Positions 33,701 to 44,471 of a stretch of 64,000 bases of DNA are shown here, piece after piece. How positions within the stretch are numbered: position 1 is the stretch's first letter; the number at the start of each line of letters is the position of its first letter. Source of the DNA: Phymatolithon calcareum. Lineage: Eukaryota; Rhodophyta; Florideophyceae; Hapalidiales. The DNA is taken from positions 62,001-126,000 of the forward strand of contig OZ345375.1 of assembly GCA_977006965.1 (NCBI GenBank), given 5' to 3'. Under the pieces are notes generated by a model. That model was not told the DNA's origin, made no database searches, and saw nothing but the letters and a program-made list of their open reading frames with translations. The position numbers were made by a program, and so were the translations under genes.

Positions 33701-35871
33701 CGTGAGAGCCTATACAGTTACCAGTGGATCTGCTGAAAGTCTGCGAAACTCCTCTAAGCCTAGAGGACTCAAAGTGATTAAACCTCTCGTAATGCGAAAA
33801 TTGGGGATTATCGGGACACAGTAAAATAATTTTATTGTGAGTCTCTCGCGCATCGCAATACTTCGTGGAGCCATTCCTTGCCCTTCTTCGCCGACAGGCA
33901 TCTGAGATGAGAAGCTTTGGGGTGATTTGGTGCAGCGTGTGCGAAGCTACAATCAAAGTGTCGTTTTTTGTGTCTAAATATTCCTACTAGTTTAGATGAA
34001 ATCATCATGAAGTAGAGGGCTCACATGTTCGGCTACGGAACTCATTTCAAACTGGAATTATTATTTGCAGCAACAACTGGACATATTTTCCTTTTCCTCA
34101 GCACGCGAGAAGTCAGGCTGTGGACAAGTAAGGACAGCCCGCAACCTCAAATCACAGCGTGCCACAGGACAGGGGCATAATTTTCCCCCTCGAGGTCCCG
34201 AAGGAGACCAGAGGTGGGTTTTTGGACCCCTCTGAATCATGTTACACCAAGAAGTAAAGAAACTCTTCCATAGACAGAATCCAGCCATTATCTCTTGGCA
34301 CTAGGAAAGTTGCCCTAAGCGTCAGCAGATGCGTTGGTAACTTTTAAATAAAATTCTACCTTTCTTCTTCTTCAACACGCGAAAAACGAAAACCTTTCAG
34401 GCAGTTTCTTCGTCGACTAAGACCTTCGCTTCCTGGCCAAAAATGCAGCATTTCAGGCTGCAAGAGATTTACTCCTGCTATGCAGAACTGGTCACATATC
34501 ATTGTTAGGACCTTTAAAAGATACTGTAGAAGTAAGTTGGAATAGTGTTGAAGCTCTGTAACTGCAGTGAATACATCGAAAGGTGGCTTCCAGCGCTCGA
34601 AATGGACTCTTTTTCAATCATTTTAACAAAAAAATCTACAGAACATATTCAAAAAAATAGGATGTCCAATTCGGTCCAGCTTTGCCCAGGAATGGATGAG
34701 TAGTAACGAGAGTGTTAAATGCTGTCTCTCTTCGAGGAGCGAAGGTGGCTGAATGGTTTTTATCCAGAAGGTCGTGTTGCAAAACGGCGACACATTCGAG
34801 GGAACGGCAAACCATCATACTGTCACAGACGGATATTGGTCAGGATAAAACTTACGGCGGAAAATGCTGATGAATTACGATCCAGACATCTTAGATCATT
34901 CTGTCCTGAAAAGCACGATCATGCACGAGGCAAAGAATGCGCTCGATTGCTCCGAGGGGAGTCGGTGTGTGGGCTGGATAGGAGCAGAGAAGTGATTCGG
35001 AAAACAGTTGTTCGCTGAAGAACACCTGTGGCATCTGAGCTGCATCTCCATCCGTGCCGCCTGAAATGCGAATAGGGAAAGAACTCAAATTTCTGATAAA
35101 TGAGAGTGTGCTCGAGAGCAACTTCAAGTGTTAATTGAAAGTTTACGTTTTTTCTGCTATAAAAGATCTTAGTCTGCTCGAGGAGAGCCACTGTGTGTCT
35201 CCTCGAGCATTAATATATGTGTCTCACACACATACCTTCATGAGCTGCGAGACTTGGGATTGAATTTTATTCAACATTTCGTGGGGGTCCGCTGATGGTA
35301 TGGGCAGCTTTTCCATTCTCAAATGTGCTAGATAGTTTTATAGGCTGTCGCGGGATACGAAACTTTCGCGCTTCCGGATTGAGGCCCCTATCTTCAAGTT
35401 CTCGTACTGGAGTATCTGTTTTCTACAACGGAGGAGACAAAAAATTATAAAAAAGAATCCTGCCATCAATCATATATAAAAATATATAATAGTTGGCAGG
35501 AACCAAAAGGTGGTGTTTTAATTTCCAGCTGTGAAATTGCTAAATTTGCTTCCCTGTGAGAGAGGAAGAGTGCAGCCTGTAACTTTACGTAAAGCTTAGC
35601 ATCGTACGGAGCGACACGGAGCGCCAACAATTCAAATATGTTGTATCACCCAATGCAATATTTTTGAGCTAGTTCTATTACATGCGATGCAAATTTATGA
35701 TACTGTAACGATTTGCGAAGGAACGTATCCGCCTCCACCCTCAGCAGACAATTTGCATTGATGCCTGTGATTGTTTACAGTACATAGGATCGGCATCAAT
35801 GAACTATTCGATGATATGTTTCACACCATGTCTGAGTTTCAGTACCATCCACGGGGCACACATTGCTGGTA
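33701..35871. other. Anonymous region with one R4 copy
   Basis: 34375-34165 is an R4 copy on the minus strand (TTTTATTTAAAAGTTACCAACGCATCTGCTGACGC... to CCTCGAGGGGGAAAATTATGCCCC). The rest contains no recognisable gene. Near 35165-35230 short inverted words around CTCGAGGAGA/TCTCCTCGAG occur. Confidence 0.4.
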
Positions 35872-36318
35872 CAGTCAAACCTGAGTAACTGCAAATTCTG
35901 TACCTGAAAAAACTGTACAACTGCAAACGGACTGCCTTTCTCGACCAAAAAAGAGCCTAAAAATAAACAAATTCTAGGGTGACCTGCAAACTCGCCAACT
36001 GCAAACCTGTCAACTGAGGACATTTATTTTTCTTTTATTTTTGAGGACATCTTTCACTTGACCGGCTCACGTTCCCTTCACACAACGTTGCACGTGTTCT
36101 TCGCCTCGGAAATGCCCAAACCAGTAAAATACTTCCCAATTTCCAAGAATGCGCTTAAGCGCATTCTGGATGATTCGATCACCGACGTGTCCACTTTCTG
36201 TATTCTATATATAAAGTGGCTGGGCGATATTGTTATGATAGGAACTTCAGAAGTTCTAGATCTCGAAGTGGAAACCAACCACCTGTCCCGAACCTTTGCA
36301 GTTACACAGGTTTGACGG
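35872..36318. mobile_element. pogo/Tc1-like MITE flanked by TA
   Basis: The 447-bp element starts CAGTCAAACCTGAGTAACTGCAAA and ends in the complementary TTTGCAGTTACACAGGTTTGACGG, with TA on both sides (35870-35871 and 36319-36320). TA target duplication and a CAGT start are typical of the Tc1-mariner/pogo group. AACTGCAAA words recur inside. No transposase is present; an 85-codon frame at 36058-36315 has no recognised domain. Confidence 0.65.
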
Positions 36319-36320
36319 TA

Positions 36321-38690
36321 CAGTACACCCCTTCTAACTGCCAGGCTCCGGGGCAGGCAGTCGAGTTGCAGTTGCAGAGGGATTTCAGTCCTGGGGGCCT
36401 ATCATAGCATAAATTGTGCAGACATAACCTTTTGCTGGGACAAAAACAATCAAAAATGGTTTGAGACGAAAAGCAGATGGATCCAAAATGATATTACTTA
36501 CAGAGCAACGAATGCTCAAAAATAAACGAAAAATTACGGTCTTAAGTTCTGCGGACGCATTCTGCCCGGAAAGGGCGGGAGGGGAGACCGGTGCTTGGCG
36601 GGAATTACTGTACCGCAGTGCTCACGAAAGCTCCCGACCGTCCTGGTCGGGGGTGCGATCGCCAGATACTGTACCGTACTGTGCTTTTTACTTCCGCTAG
36701 ATGGTATGACACTTGAATGGTCTGCACAGTATTGAGTCTCCTCAGAACTGTAATCTCGTATCCTATGATCGGAGGAAAGTTAAGCAGGGGGAGGAAAGCA
36801 AGTTTTGGAAGTTCAAAGATTATACTGAAAAAGTTGCTCGCGTTGTGCACGGTAAATTATGAGGGGGGTTTCGAGTATCAAACTTTCCCCTGCTATGATC
36901 ATCAAAGGATGCGAGATTACAGTTCTGGAGAGCCATGATGGATCTGCGGTACAGTACATCAAGGCGGAGCTTTCAAGGTGAGACTGGATGAGACCGCATT
37001 AAACAGCAAAATGGATCTGACAATGAACATTTTCGAGGCTACTGCACAGTACAGTAGCAGAATAAAGTTGCTGACTTTCCTCCATTTGGGACTCATGGTA
37101 AGCTTACCTTCTTAAAAAATCCACCTAACGAATGTGACCCGTGGTTTCGAGCTTCAAATGCACACTGCGTGTTGCTTCGCAACGTAAATTTACTGTAGAT
37201 ACGTAGTAGATCAGACTTTTCTACGGTTTAGATATTTGAGAAGTCTTCGAGAAAATATTTTTGTTTAAAAACAAAATCTTGTCGAAGACTTATCATAAAA
37301 TGTGAGCGCCTCGCTCTTCCACAACTCCGCGGCTGCAAGCTCATCCCGATTGTCGAAGAGAAAAGAGCAAGGATATCGACCAAGACCGTTGACCCAACGT
37401 CGGGCTTGCGCCCTACGCCAGGCTCATTTGGCGAACCCCGACCAGCTCGGCGCCCAATCGAATGGTATCATACTGTAGGACTGCATTCTAGCTCTACAGT
37501 ACTGTAGTCCTTCGCGACGCCGATAAGCCTCTTCGCGGTTCACACGACTGCCCTGGCAGCTGTTGCAGTAAATTAGATTTGAAAGTTCACTAAACTTACT
37601 CATCTCTCGAAACTGTTCTTCTGCAACAGTGATAGAAATTTTGATTCCACTCTCCATACATGCCTTTCGAAAACGTAGATTAAACTCCACATGAAGGAGC
37701 TATGATTAGATGAAGAAAGGCGAGCATTGCTCAGGTGTTTCTACTTTTTCTACTGTTCTGTACTGTACTGTAGTTTTCTGGCCCGTGGATCATAAAGTGC
37801 GTCAGCATCCACTGTTGCATTCTCAATCAGAAGCCAATTTATGAGGCCAGATCAGTTTCTCTTCGGACACGGTACTTCCTCACACCACGCTACAGTACTG
37901 TACATAGCTTGCGAAAAAACGCGCGTTTCAGGCGCACGGGCTGCACGTTACAGATCTTTCGCTTTGCATCATATTTAATGCTCATTTAGTGTATCTGTGG
38001 TACGAACCAGTTTTTTTAAAAAAAAGCTGGTTGCGTGGTGAGAGACTTTTGAATTTTGGTCAACTTCTTTTATCGAAATGAAGCCACAGTTGGGCCCATC
38101 GAATTGCGGAGAATTATATGAAGGCCAATAAACTACATAGCGGTAGTATACAGTACACTACAGCGCAGTATAATCGGTTTCCAAAATTCGGTAAAACAAG
38201 AACTGATGCATACCCGGCCATGAATAATTATTTTTGGTCTACAACACTAACAGATTGTATCGTGACCTGACTGCCCACGCGAGATCATAGGCTTACGACA
38301 ACGCTTGTCATCCGACTTGACATTGCATCTCTAAAATCAGTGAACAAGCTGCATGTCCGAAACAGCTCTCGAACTGCACCTTTCATTTGACACGTTCTTT
38401 CTCCCTTGCTTGAATACGAATGGTTTAATAATACTAATGAGCGCTTGTGGTGCAGCATTGGACGAGCGAGGGTCTGAGGTCCAGCTCTCTCGCTCTTTCC
38501 CCTTCTCTTGCTGATCAGTCTGTACAGCATATCTTGTTTACCTTTTCACCTTCAAAAGTTTTAATCTGCTCAATACTGTACAAGCGTAGCAAAGCAAGGT
38601 AGAACTAACTTAGATGTAATTAGTTGAATTGATATTACTGACTCTTCTGTATTGTAAAGTACAATAAAGTATATGCAAAAGAAGTCTACG
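36321..38690. other. Anonymous region dense in TACTGTA/TACAGTA words
   Basis: No gene identified. The palindromic word family TACTGTA/TACAGTA (often fused as ACAGTACTGTA) appears a dozen or so times, for example near 36607, 36667, 36952, 37040, 37190, 37472, 37500, 37757, 37895 and 38150. The short frames (37690-37424 minus, 38530-38285 minus) carry no domains. Confidence 0.4.
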
Positions 38691-38695
38691 TACTT

Positions 38696-38747
38696 TGAGC
38701 TCAGCTCATTAGGTGTAGACACCTGTTTTAGTAATGAACTGAGCTCA
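38696..38747. repeat. Nested inverted repeat upstream of catalase
   Basis: The arm TGAGCTCAGCTCATTA (38696-38711) pairs with 38732-38747 with one mismatch. Inside is a second palindrome AGGTGTAGACACCT (38711-38724). It lies about 375 bp before the catalase start and could be a cruciform or protein-binding site; function unknown. Confidence 0.6.
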
Positions 38748-39050
38748 CCGCTTGAGATGTACTGATGGAAAACTCTTGATTTCAATGAGCTCTTACCTAT
38801 GATATCCATCATGCCATCGCTGCATCACTTTGTTGCATCCACACACATCTGCAATGGCCCGCAACCCTTGTTCCTTTTTGGGCCTCATTGGTGAGATTCT
38901 TCATCTCTCGCCGATAGCTCAAACATTCAAGTTTCCTCCCCACAAATCCAAAGAATCTGCCTCACCCTAAAAAACAGATATTACCATACGCGAAGATGTG
39001 CACTGAAACCAGGGGAACATTCCCTTGACCGTACCGACACAGCCGGAGCT

Positions 39051-39058
39051 TATATAAA
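39051..39058 (+). promoter_or_regulatory. TATA box of the catalase gene
   Basis: TATATAAA, 71 bp upstream of the catalase ATG and after a CCGGAGC segment. Spacing fits a TATA-driven promoter with a short 5' UTR of roughly 40 nt. Confidence 0.65.
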
Positions 39059-39121
39059 TTACTGTGTCGACGTCGTAAGTGGTCAGGAGCAGACCAGCTT
39101 CTCTCTCCACCTTGTTCCAAA

Positions 39122-40660
39122 ATGAAGTTTCTGCATCTCCTCTATGCGACACTTCTACTTTCCGTCGCCCAAGGCAGCAGTTATCTCACTGGCGAAACGG
39201 GTCGTCGCACGGGTAGCAACCAGAACAGCCAGACGGCAACATCCAGCGGTGGCATACTGCTTCAAGACATCTACGCTCTAGAGAAACTCCGTCGCTTCAA
39301 CCATGAACGTATTCCAGAGCGCGTCGTTCACGGTCGCGGAGCGGGCGTCCACGGCTTCTTCACCTGCACCCATGGAATCAAGCATCTTACCGCCGCCCAT
39401 TTTCTGTCCAAGCCCAACATCACCACGGAGATCTTCGTCCGATTTAGCACCGTCATCCATGGAAAGCACTCCCCAGAGACTCTGCGTGATCCGCGCGGAT
39501 TCGCCATCAAGTTCAAGACCGTCCGGGATGGTAACTTCGACATTTGTGGCAACAATCTTCCGGTCTTCTTCATCCGCGACCATATAAAGTTCCCAGACAT
39601 GGTGCATTCTCTCAAACCGGACCCAGTGACAAACCTGCAGGATCCTAATCGTTTCTTTGACTTCTTTTCCGCCCTAGGAGGTATGGCCACCCACATGCTC
39701 ACCTACGTCTACTCCGACCTTGGCATTCCCAAAAGTTACCGTTTCATGGATGGAAACAGTGTACATGCGTACAAGTTTGTCAACGCGGACAAAGAGGTTA
39801 CTTACGTCAAGTTTCGCTGGTTCTCGCGTCAAGGTGTGAAGAACATGACCGTAGAGGAGGCTAGCAAGATGCAGGGCATGGACTTCAGCCACGCCACCAG
39901 GGATCTGTATGATTCGATCAAGAGAGGCGTCTATCCCATGTGGGATCTCAAGATCCAGACGATGCGCCCCGACCAGCTAAACAGTTTTCATTTCGACCCC
40001 CTCGATGCGACCAAGGAGTGGCCGCAGTCCAAATTCCCGATCCGCAAAATCGGTCACTTCGTTTTGAACCGTGTGCCTGACAACTTCCACCAATTCTCCG
40101 AGCAATCTGCGTTTGACCCCGGTAACTTCCTATCTGGTGCCATCGAGCCCTCGGAGGATCGTCTTCTTCAAGGTCGTCTCGTGTCCTACCATGAGTCTCA
40201 GACCCATCGCCTTGGCTCCAACAATTTCAATCATCTACCAGTGAATCGTCCCAAGTCACCTGTGCGCAATTATAACCAGGATGGCACTATGGACTTCTAC
40301 CACAACTGGAAGGGTAGTATCAACTATGAGCCCAGCAACGACCCGCTTGCATACAAGGAAGACTATGCAGCTCTTTATTCGCACAAGTATATCTGTGGTA
40401 AGACCGAGCAGAAAGCGATTGAAAAGACCCTTCAGTTCCGCCAGGCTGGGCAGAGATTCTGGAGCTTCGATGAGTACCAACGCAGGAACCTGGTGAACAA
40501 TATCGCTGGTGACCTCAAGCAGGTGCGTAATATGAAGATTCGTAACACCATGTGCGCTCATTTCTACAAGGCGGCCAGCGTCTATGGTGAGATGGTTTCA
40601 CGTGCTGCGAAATGCAACCTTTACCACGTCAAGAGAATTGCAGCGGCTCTTCGGGAGTAG
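39122..40660 (+). CDS. Secreted heme catalase
   Basis: A 512-codon intronless frame encoding a monofunctional heme catalase (2 H2O2 to 2 H2O + O2). Residues 1-19 (MKFLHLLYATLLLSVAQGS) form a clear signal peptide, so the enzyme is probably exported or enters the endomembrane system; no peroxisomal PTS1 is at the C-terminus (AALRE). The distal catalytic His is H70 in RIPERVVHGRGAGVHGFF, the catalytic Asn lies in the GNN at 143-145 (GNNLPVFFIRDHIKFPD), and the proximal heme ligand is Y356 in RLVSYHESQTHRLG, with R352 four residues before it. The length is that of small-subunit catalases, without the C-terminal flavodoxin-like domain. A TATA box lies upstream and AATAAA 88 bp after the stop. A role in surface oxidative defence is inference. 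Confidence 0.97.
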   Translation: MKFLHLLYATLLLSVAQGSSYLTGETGRRTGSNQNSQTATSSGGILLQDIYALEKLRRFNHERIPERVVHGRGAGVHGFFTCTHGIKHLTAAHFLSKPNITTEIFVRFSTVIHGKHSPETLRDPRGFAIKFKTVRDGNFDICGNNLPVFFIRDHIKFPDMVHSLKPDPVTNLQDPNRFFDFFSALGGMATHMLTYVYSDLGIPKSYRFMDGNSVHAYKFVNADKEVTYVKFRWFSRQGVKNMTVEEASKMQGMDFSHATRDLYDSIKRGVYPMWDLKIQTMRPDQLNSFHFDPLDATKEWPQSKFPIRKIGHFVLNRVPDNFHQFSEQSAFDPGNFLSGAIEPSEDRLLQGRLVSYHESQTHRLGSNNFNHLPVNRPKSPVRNYNQDGTMDFYHNWKGSINYEPSNDPLAYKEDYAALYSHKYICGKTEQKAIEKTLQFRQAGQRFWSFDEYQRRNLVNNIAGDLKQVRNMKIRNTMCAHFYKAASVYGEMVSRAAKCNLYHVKRIAAALRE

Positions 40661-40747
40661 ACCAAACTCAGCGAATCAATCATCCATCCACTTACAACCA
40701 ACAAAGCCGTACGTTTTCGTAACATGTCCGATTAGTACCGCAGCACT

Positions 40748-40753
40748 AATAAA
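40748..40753 (+). terminator. Poly(A) signal of catalase
   Basis: AATAAA 88 bp downstream of the TAG stop codon. Confidence 0.55.
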
Positions 40754-41460
40754 GCAAACAGCATCGTCGCCATTGACAGCTTGTTTCTGTTATTGTATAT
40801 TTGTACAATGCCAGAAAACCAGCCGCTTTTCTAGAATACTGTGGAATATCATAGCGACTCCAGTGGGGTTAGAGGTTCGGGGCACGATGACTGGCCGCTA
40901 CAATTTCATCCTCCAGTTCTGTTGTGACGTCAAAAGCCAGTTTCTTTCTTTCTTTCTTTACTGCAGAAGACGTTAACTAGAGTTAACATCTGGGGTTGTC
41001 AAGAAACCCCCCATTGTTCACGAATTTGAGCGGTTTCTCCCTACATAAAAAGCCAGTTTCACCATCTCATTGTCTTCGAATGTGAATGAGATGGTATGAA
41101 CGTAAGCAAGAAATTCCTCCGCTTCCATTTGGATGCCCATTGCTGAGTTTTCCAAGAGCGCGCCTTGTTTACGTTTCGATATATTACTCAGCATAGAAGT
41201 GAATTTCGGTACTCTCGCCAGTCGTCGGGATCATTCGTCATTTTGGCCTTCCGGAACAAACGGGATCTTTTATAAGCTAGTCTGTCTAGCTCGAAGTCCC
41301 AATGCCTCGCGAATATTCCTTCTCGCGGTTTTCTTCCGGCCAGCCAAGGGGATTTGAGGGCTTTGCAAGCCTTCTCGTACATTGACTCAAGCTCAAGTTG
41401 ATTGGAAACTGTTCCCATTCTTTCGATTAATGCGGACATAAGCTTCGTGTACTCTGCAGC

Positions 41461-42351
41461 CAGGGGTCGGTTAAAATGGATTGACATTGCAATGAATTGC
41501 AATCCTCAATAGAAATCGAAGACTGGGTCATTCTGAAGCATTGCAAGTTGCATTGCGCCATCTTTGGTGATTTCAATACCGATTGCTGAAGTGGCTACAC
41601 TAATTTAGGTACCCTAACTACTTACCAGTCGTGCGCCAGTTGACCACGAATCGTCGACATCCCGGCAACAGTACATGTAAGGCATACTTTCAACGAGGTC
41701 GCTCCAATGATCTTTCCGAAGAAGAAAGGGACGCAGTGTCAACTCTGAAAGCTAAGTCGATTAACGAAATTGTTACTCGTGTGGAAGAAGACATGTCGAC
41801 AGAGACCCCGTCCATGGTACAGCGTCTTGCTAAGCGCCGTAAAACGAGAGGACGGGAGGAAGACTCTGTCAACTGTGATTTTGTCATGGGTTCGGTTGCA
41901 GAGGTAGAGAGTATTGCGAAATACGTTCTAACCGAGAACAGACGGAGGATGACTCCTCAACTGTTCGAAGCGCTAGTATTCTTGAAAGTTAACAACCGCT
42001 TTTGGGACGCGGAGCTGGTATGCGAAGCTATCACCGGGAGTCGTTCGGAAAATGCGAAAGCGCGAATGAGAGACCATGAAGTAACGTACAAATGTCGTAT
42101 AGTGTCTAATGGGAGTGCTTTGTGTCTTGTAGTTGGGCTTTGTATTACCGTGAATGTGTGACTGTTTCTGTTGTAGTGTTTTGTGCTTTACATGACCATT
42201 AAACGATATTCATCGACCGAGATCATTGCAATTAGGATTTCTACGACTACCAGTATTGGAATTCGCATTGCATCGCCGTGTGAGACGCCCTCCGCATTGG
42301 GTATTGTATCTTTTTCTCCAATCGCTTGCAATGGCATTGTTCCGATCCCTG
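41461..42351 (+). mobile_element. hAT-type DNA transposon 3 (891 bp)
   Basis: Termini CAGGGGTCGG (41461) and CCGATCCCTG (ending 42351) are inverted, with perfect 8-bp target duplications TCTGCAGC at 41453-41460 and 42352-42359. Subterminal ATTGCAATGAATTGCAAT words match those of the other two hAT copies. It is a deletion derivative, retaining only the 3' part of the transposase. Confidence 0.9.
41631..42161 (+). pseudogene. hAT transposase C-terminal fragment
   Basis: The 176-codon open frame has no ATG at its 5' end (it begins GTG after TTACCAGTC, a possible 3' splice site). Residues about 85-135 (MGSVAEVESIAKYVLTENRRRMTPQLFEALVFLKVNNRFWD, split here as VAEVESIAKYVLTENRRR and MTPQLFEALVFLKVNNRFWD) fit the hAT C-terminal dimerisation region, where a conserved Arg-rich stretch precedes a Leu-phenyl FLKxNxxxW motif. 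The catalytic RNase-H-like part is missing. Confidence 0.75.
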
Positions 42352-43258
42352 TCTGCAGCTCGGGCTTTAGTAAGAGGATCAGAACGTTTTTGAAGGGGGG
42401 CTGTATACGCCTTTTCCATTTTTTGGAGTCATCAAATTAGATGTGCAAAGGACGGGGAGGTGATCGCTGCACTCTCCCCATGATCCATTCAGCACTCTTG
42501 CGGGAGCGTACTGGATTCTTTTCGAGATGAATAGATCAATGCAGCTTTTTCGAGACTGTGCATGAAAGGCTGGAGAGAGGTGAGATATATGCCACAACCA
42601 CGATAATTCCGATTACGGAAATTGACATGATTATGTGGGTCGAATCTTTTCGAAGGACTCTGTATTAGCATCAAGGTCTGATGAGAAAGACGATGCCTCC
42701 TCGTGGGAGGCTTGTTCTTGATTTCTTATGACCATGACTAGAGATTGGTGAGGGTTTGCGTGGGGTCATTTCGCAAGTCCAAGGAAATGGACTAGAATCG
42801 AGACTTCCCAGATGCGTTTCAGTTAATGTAGCTGCGCACGAACCGGATATTCTTACAGGATCCATTCTCACGGGTGCCCTGTTTTTGGCGCCATAGGCAT
42901 TGAATGTGAGAAATTTGGCCTCTATGATTGAGTGTGGACGCTTGAGTCCTCCCCAGTCGAGCCATTTAAGCTTCCAGGACTAGTACAATCTTTGGTGAGT
43001 CTTGTTTCCGACCTGGATTAGTTAGTCTGGTGGGACTGTCTTGGTGTTTGGGGCCTGTGGGGAGCTAGCGTTGGTGTTTTCATCGGTTTCCTGGCGAACC
43101 TGTGCGTCCGCGTGGACTTTCGGTATGGACTTTGACGCTTCAGATCTGTTCTGAGCTTGGGTTCTCGCGAAAGACGGGGCTTGTGAAAAATGACCATTTT
43201 TTTGATAAGATCAAACTTTTCTGAAGTGCAATTTTCGATACCTTCGCCGTAATTATCA

Positions 43259-43331
43259 TACAGTCGATCCTCGATTTTTGCATAGGCAATGTCAGCTACC
43301 CTGATATTCAAAAATCGAGGTTATTCAAGTA
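43259..43331. repeat. Short inverted repeat with pogo-like left end
   Basis: After a TA, the sequence CAGTCGATCCTCGATTTTTG (43260) resembles pogo/Tigger termini, and 12 bases of it (CCTCGATTTTTG) are mirrored at 43309-43320. TA again follows at about 43330. It may be a 70-bp relic MITE or a chance hairpin. Confidence 0.35.
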
Positions 43332-44189
43332 TCGAAGTCGTATCATAGCGAAATTAAAAAAATTACAGCTCAAGATTACAATTTATGTCAACCTTGAAGA
43401 AGCTGTGCCTTGTTCACCAAATTGGGAATCCAGCCTATATTGTCCAGCAGTCGAAACAGCGTCATTGAGCATTTCCCGGCTGTGCAGCATATCGAAATTG
43501 TTCACGTACTCCAAGCTGCCCAAGGGAATTCTCTCATAGAAAATCCCCAATAGTGGACGATGAATACGGGAGGCCTAAATATAATCAAAAAATAGCCTTT
43601 CTGTTTGAAGCTATCAGTTTAGATATTCTTCATTCAAGTATACAGTAATCCTTTATTTTTTCGTTATGAGACTGCAAGGGAGATGCGTTTCAGCAACTAT
43701 GCTCTTGTAGCTTCGATCATCTACAGTACTCAAATTCATGTAATCCGGGTTAACGTCGTAGCCCTAGCTGCAAAAACCCTCTCCCGGAAAAAGGGCGGAG
43801 GGAAACGCTTGGGGTCCACTGGTCAGATTTCCTGTGGGGCTCAGGGTCGCAGCTCTAAAATAGGATTGTCTCGGAATATACCGTGCATGTATGTATATAT
43901 AGAGGTGGTGTATGAATGCACTATTGCATATATGTATGTTCTTGAAAAAAGGAGTCAGGAAAAAAGAATCCATGCAACAACCGGGACACAGCAATACGGG
44001 TTGCAACGGTCGTGTTAATCAACTTCTGCAAGAAGATACGAGTACAACGACCTGGCGTGAACGTGAAATAAATTTTCGATATTGGTTTTCATATTGCGCT
44101 GAGATCCTTTATTGCAATACTGCCTGACCCGAAGACAGTGGAGATCATAACCGACAAGATGCCAGTGCGTGGAGAAAATAGAGGGCATC
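43332..44189. other. Anonymous region
   Basis: AT-rich with short frames and the decamer-like TATGTATGTTCTTGA near 43930, which also occurs near 6745 (inverted) and 8030. No gene is recognised. Confidence 0.35.
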
Positions 44190-44471
44190 TCACTAATATT
44201 TGAACAAACTTTTTCGATCCTCAACGATTGGGTGGTTGATGATCTTTGGCAGGGATACACCGAAGGCGCGACCCGAGATTGAGCCAGTATGATGCAGCGA
44301 AAATTAACAAACCAAGTGATGCTGCTGCCATTAAAGCTAATAAAAGGCCGATCTCTTCGCACGTTTCACAGGGATCCGGTTGTTTGCTGAACACGAGAAT
44401 CCTCGTCTATCGAGACATCACAAAGGCCGCAGCAAAACTCAGCTACTTGCTAGCTTCCCCTGTTGTCTGCC
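44190..44471. repeat. Upstream segment shared with the AlkB pseudogene locus
   Basis: 44195-44285 matches 11330-11440 and 44320-44470 matches 12340-12515. The latter includes GACGATCTCTTCGCACGTTTCACAG-type sequence and CTCAGCTACTTGCTA just before the start. Shared upstream sequence may include the promoter. Confidence 0.65.

Larger units (their letters stand above)
40980..43140 (-). pseudogene. LINE-D remnant with endonuclease domain, split by hAT 3
   Basis: Read on the minus strand: fragments of an APE-type (EEP) endonuclease come first, with ETHLGSL near 42815 and PRGGIVFLIRP near 42700, then the SDHLPV motif at 42468-42451. After the hAT insertion point (42352/41460) the linker to the RT continues (AAEYTKLMSALIERMG, ELDRLAYKRSRLFRKAK, DPDDWREYRNSLLC, 41502-41188). 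The RT itself is missing. Frames shift repeatedly, so it is dead. The hAT duplication TCTGCAGC marks the exact break. Confidence 0.7.

Noticed and set aside
39278-40561. Several minus-strand and frame-2 frames within the catalase gene
   Set aside because: Shadows of a strongly biased coding region.
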